Origin: CAYLZO01 sp964387775
Lineage (GTDB): Bacteria; Chloroflexota; Anaerolineae; JAAYZQ01
Assembly (NCBI GenBank): GCA_964387775.1
Contig: CAYLZO010000284.1
Span: 1-5,985, forward strand
Direction: 5' to 3'
DNA: 5,985 nt
A program made the translations under genes and the position numbers. Positions within the stretch are counted from its first letter, which is position 1. Every line of letters starts with the position of its first letter. The notes beneath the pieces are model-generated. The model worked only from the letters and a program-made list of their open reading frames with translations. It was not told where the DNA came from and did no database searches. Positions 5,501 through 5,985 of the stretch are shown here, in pieces.

Positions 5501-5985
5501 TTACTCCGCGTTGGTTTTCACAATTTCGGCCGGCGTGAAAAGGTGCCCATTCCGCTCTCCTTCACCCAGCGCCCGCAGGCCGGGGGCCAGGTTGCGGGCA
5601 TAGATGGCATAGTGCACGTCCCAGTGCGCATCACTGCCCCGCAGCCAGTGCTGTCCTTGCGCCACCAACCGATCGAGATCCCGCGGCGTGACCGGTTCCT
5701 GTCGCCAGCGAGCCTCACCCAAAATCACCGATCGGCTGTGGCGGTCCACGCCAACCACGTCGATCTGGGCCTGGCCGCTCCACCACGAGCCTACTTCCGC
5801 CACCGGCGGCAAGCCACCCTGACCACCGGAGCGCAGCAAGTGCCAACGGGCAATCCGCTCCCACATCGGCGCCACGACCTGGGGCAGTTGGTGCCGGATC
5901 TCGTGCCATAGCGCCTCCTGCCCATGGCCAATCTCCAGCTCCGCCTGGCGAGGGCCGACGAAGCGCTGCCAGAAGCGCAGGAAAG
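5501..5985 (-). CDS. DUF234-type ATPase, C-terminal portion (5' end cut by window)
   Basis: The frame enters from the right edge and ends at TAA (5503-5501), giving 160 visible residues. It begins FLRFWQRFVGPRQAELEIG, the typical entry into the C-terminal DUF234 region of archaeal-type AAA ATPases (DPFLRFWxRFV...). A restriction-nuclease-like core follows: Glu63 in AEVGSWW, Asp75 in AQIDVVGVD, then ILGEARWR with Glu90 and Arg92 (numbering from the first complete codon here). This matches the PD-(D/E)xK pattern of the family, except that the usual Lys of GExKW is Arg. After it comes a helical tail (PRDLDRLVAQGQHWL) and a final strand pair. The P-loop ATPase half must lie beyond the window. Members of this family are ATPases of unsettled function, and a role in DNA handling or defence is only suggested by the fold. 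It is convergent with the large regulator and probably unrelated to it. Confidence 0.83.
   Translation of the reverse strand, partial: FLRFWQRFVGPRQAELEIGHGQEALWHEIRHQLPQVVAPMWERIARWHLLRSGGQGGLPPVAEVGSWWSGQAQIDVVGVDRHSRSVILGEARWRQEPVTPRDLDRLVAQGQHWLRGSDAHWDVHYAIYARNLAPGLRALGEGERNGHLFTPAEIVKTNAE

Noticed and set aside
5411..5911. Plus-strand open frame of 166 codons at the right end
   Set aside because: It is antisense to the DUF234-type gene, whose frame runs uninterrupted to the window edge with conserved FLRFW, QIDVVG and GEARW motifs.

Overview
The window is a stretch of GC-rich bacterial chromosome. Four things suggest a Chloroflexota (Anaerolineae/Caldilineae-like) genome: a lipoprotein with a PTDTP-type linker, a small YLLRLW/WRAS protein, a very large BTAD-AAA-TPR regulator, and a C-terminal DUF234 ATPase domain. 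This assignment is by family resemblance only, because no rRNA or marker gene is present.

Layout. (1) Bases 1-682, minus strand: a two-gene operon. A small uncharacterised protein (431-682) overlaps by ATGA a lipoprotein (1-434) that has a Kelch-like beginning and runs off the left edge. (2) Bases 683-1014: a divergent intergenic region. It holds three exact GCGTGTG heptamers at an 11-bp period (783-811), a near-consensus plus-strand promoter (TTGACA, 18 bp, TATACT; 825-854), and a predicted leader of about 150 nt with nested inverted repeats (870-973). (3) Bases 1015-1491, plus strand: a DinB/YfiT-superfamily protein with an intact histidine triad. (4) Bases 1611-5393, plus strand: a 1260-residue regulator. 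It has an OmpR-type winged helix and BTAD domain (SARP/AfsR-like), then a STAND/AAA-type ATPase with clear Walker A and B motifs, then a long TPR array. (5) Bases 5394-5500: a short convergent gap with an inverted repeat. (6) Bases 5501-5985, minus strand: the C-terminal part of a DUF234-type ATPase that runs off the right edge.

How it may work together (inference). The large regulator resembles proteins that bind heptameric direct repeats at 11-bp spacing, and exactly that geometry lies just upstream of the promoter that would drive dinB and, by read-through, the regulator. A self-contained module is therefore plausible: operator, promoter, structured leader, DinB protein and ATP-driven regulator, possibly also controlling the divergent lipoprotein operon. 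The gene families themselves are ordinary for this kind of genome. The most interesting part is the regulatory architecture at 783-973. No RNA gene, CRISPR array, insertion sequence or origin was seen.
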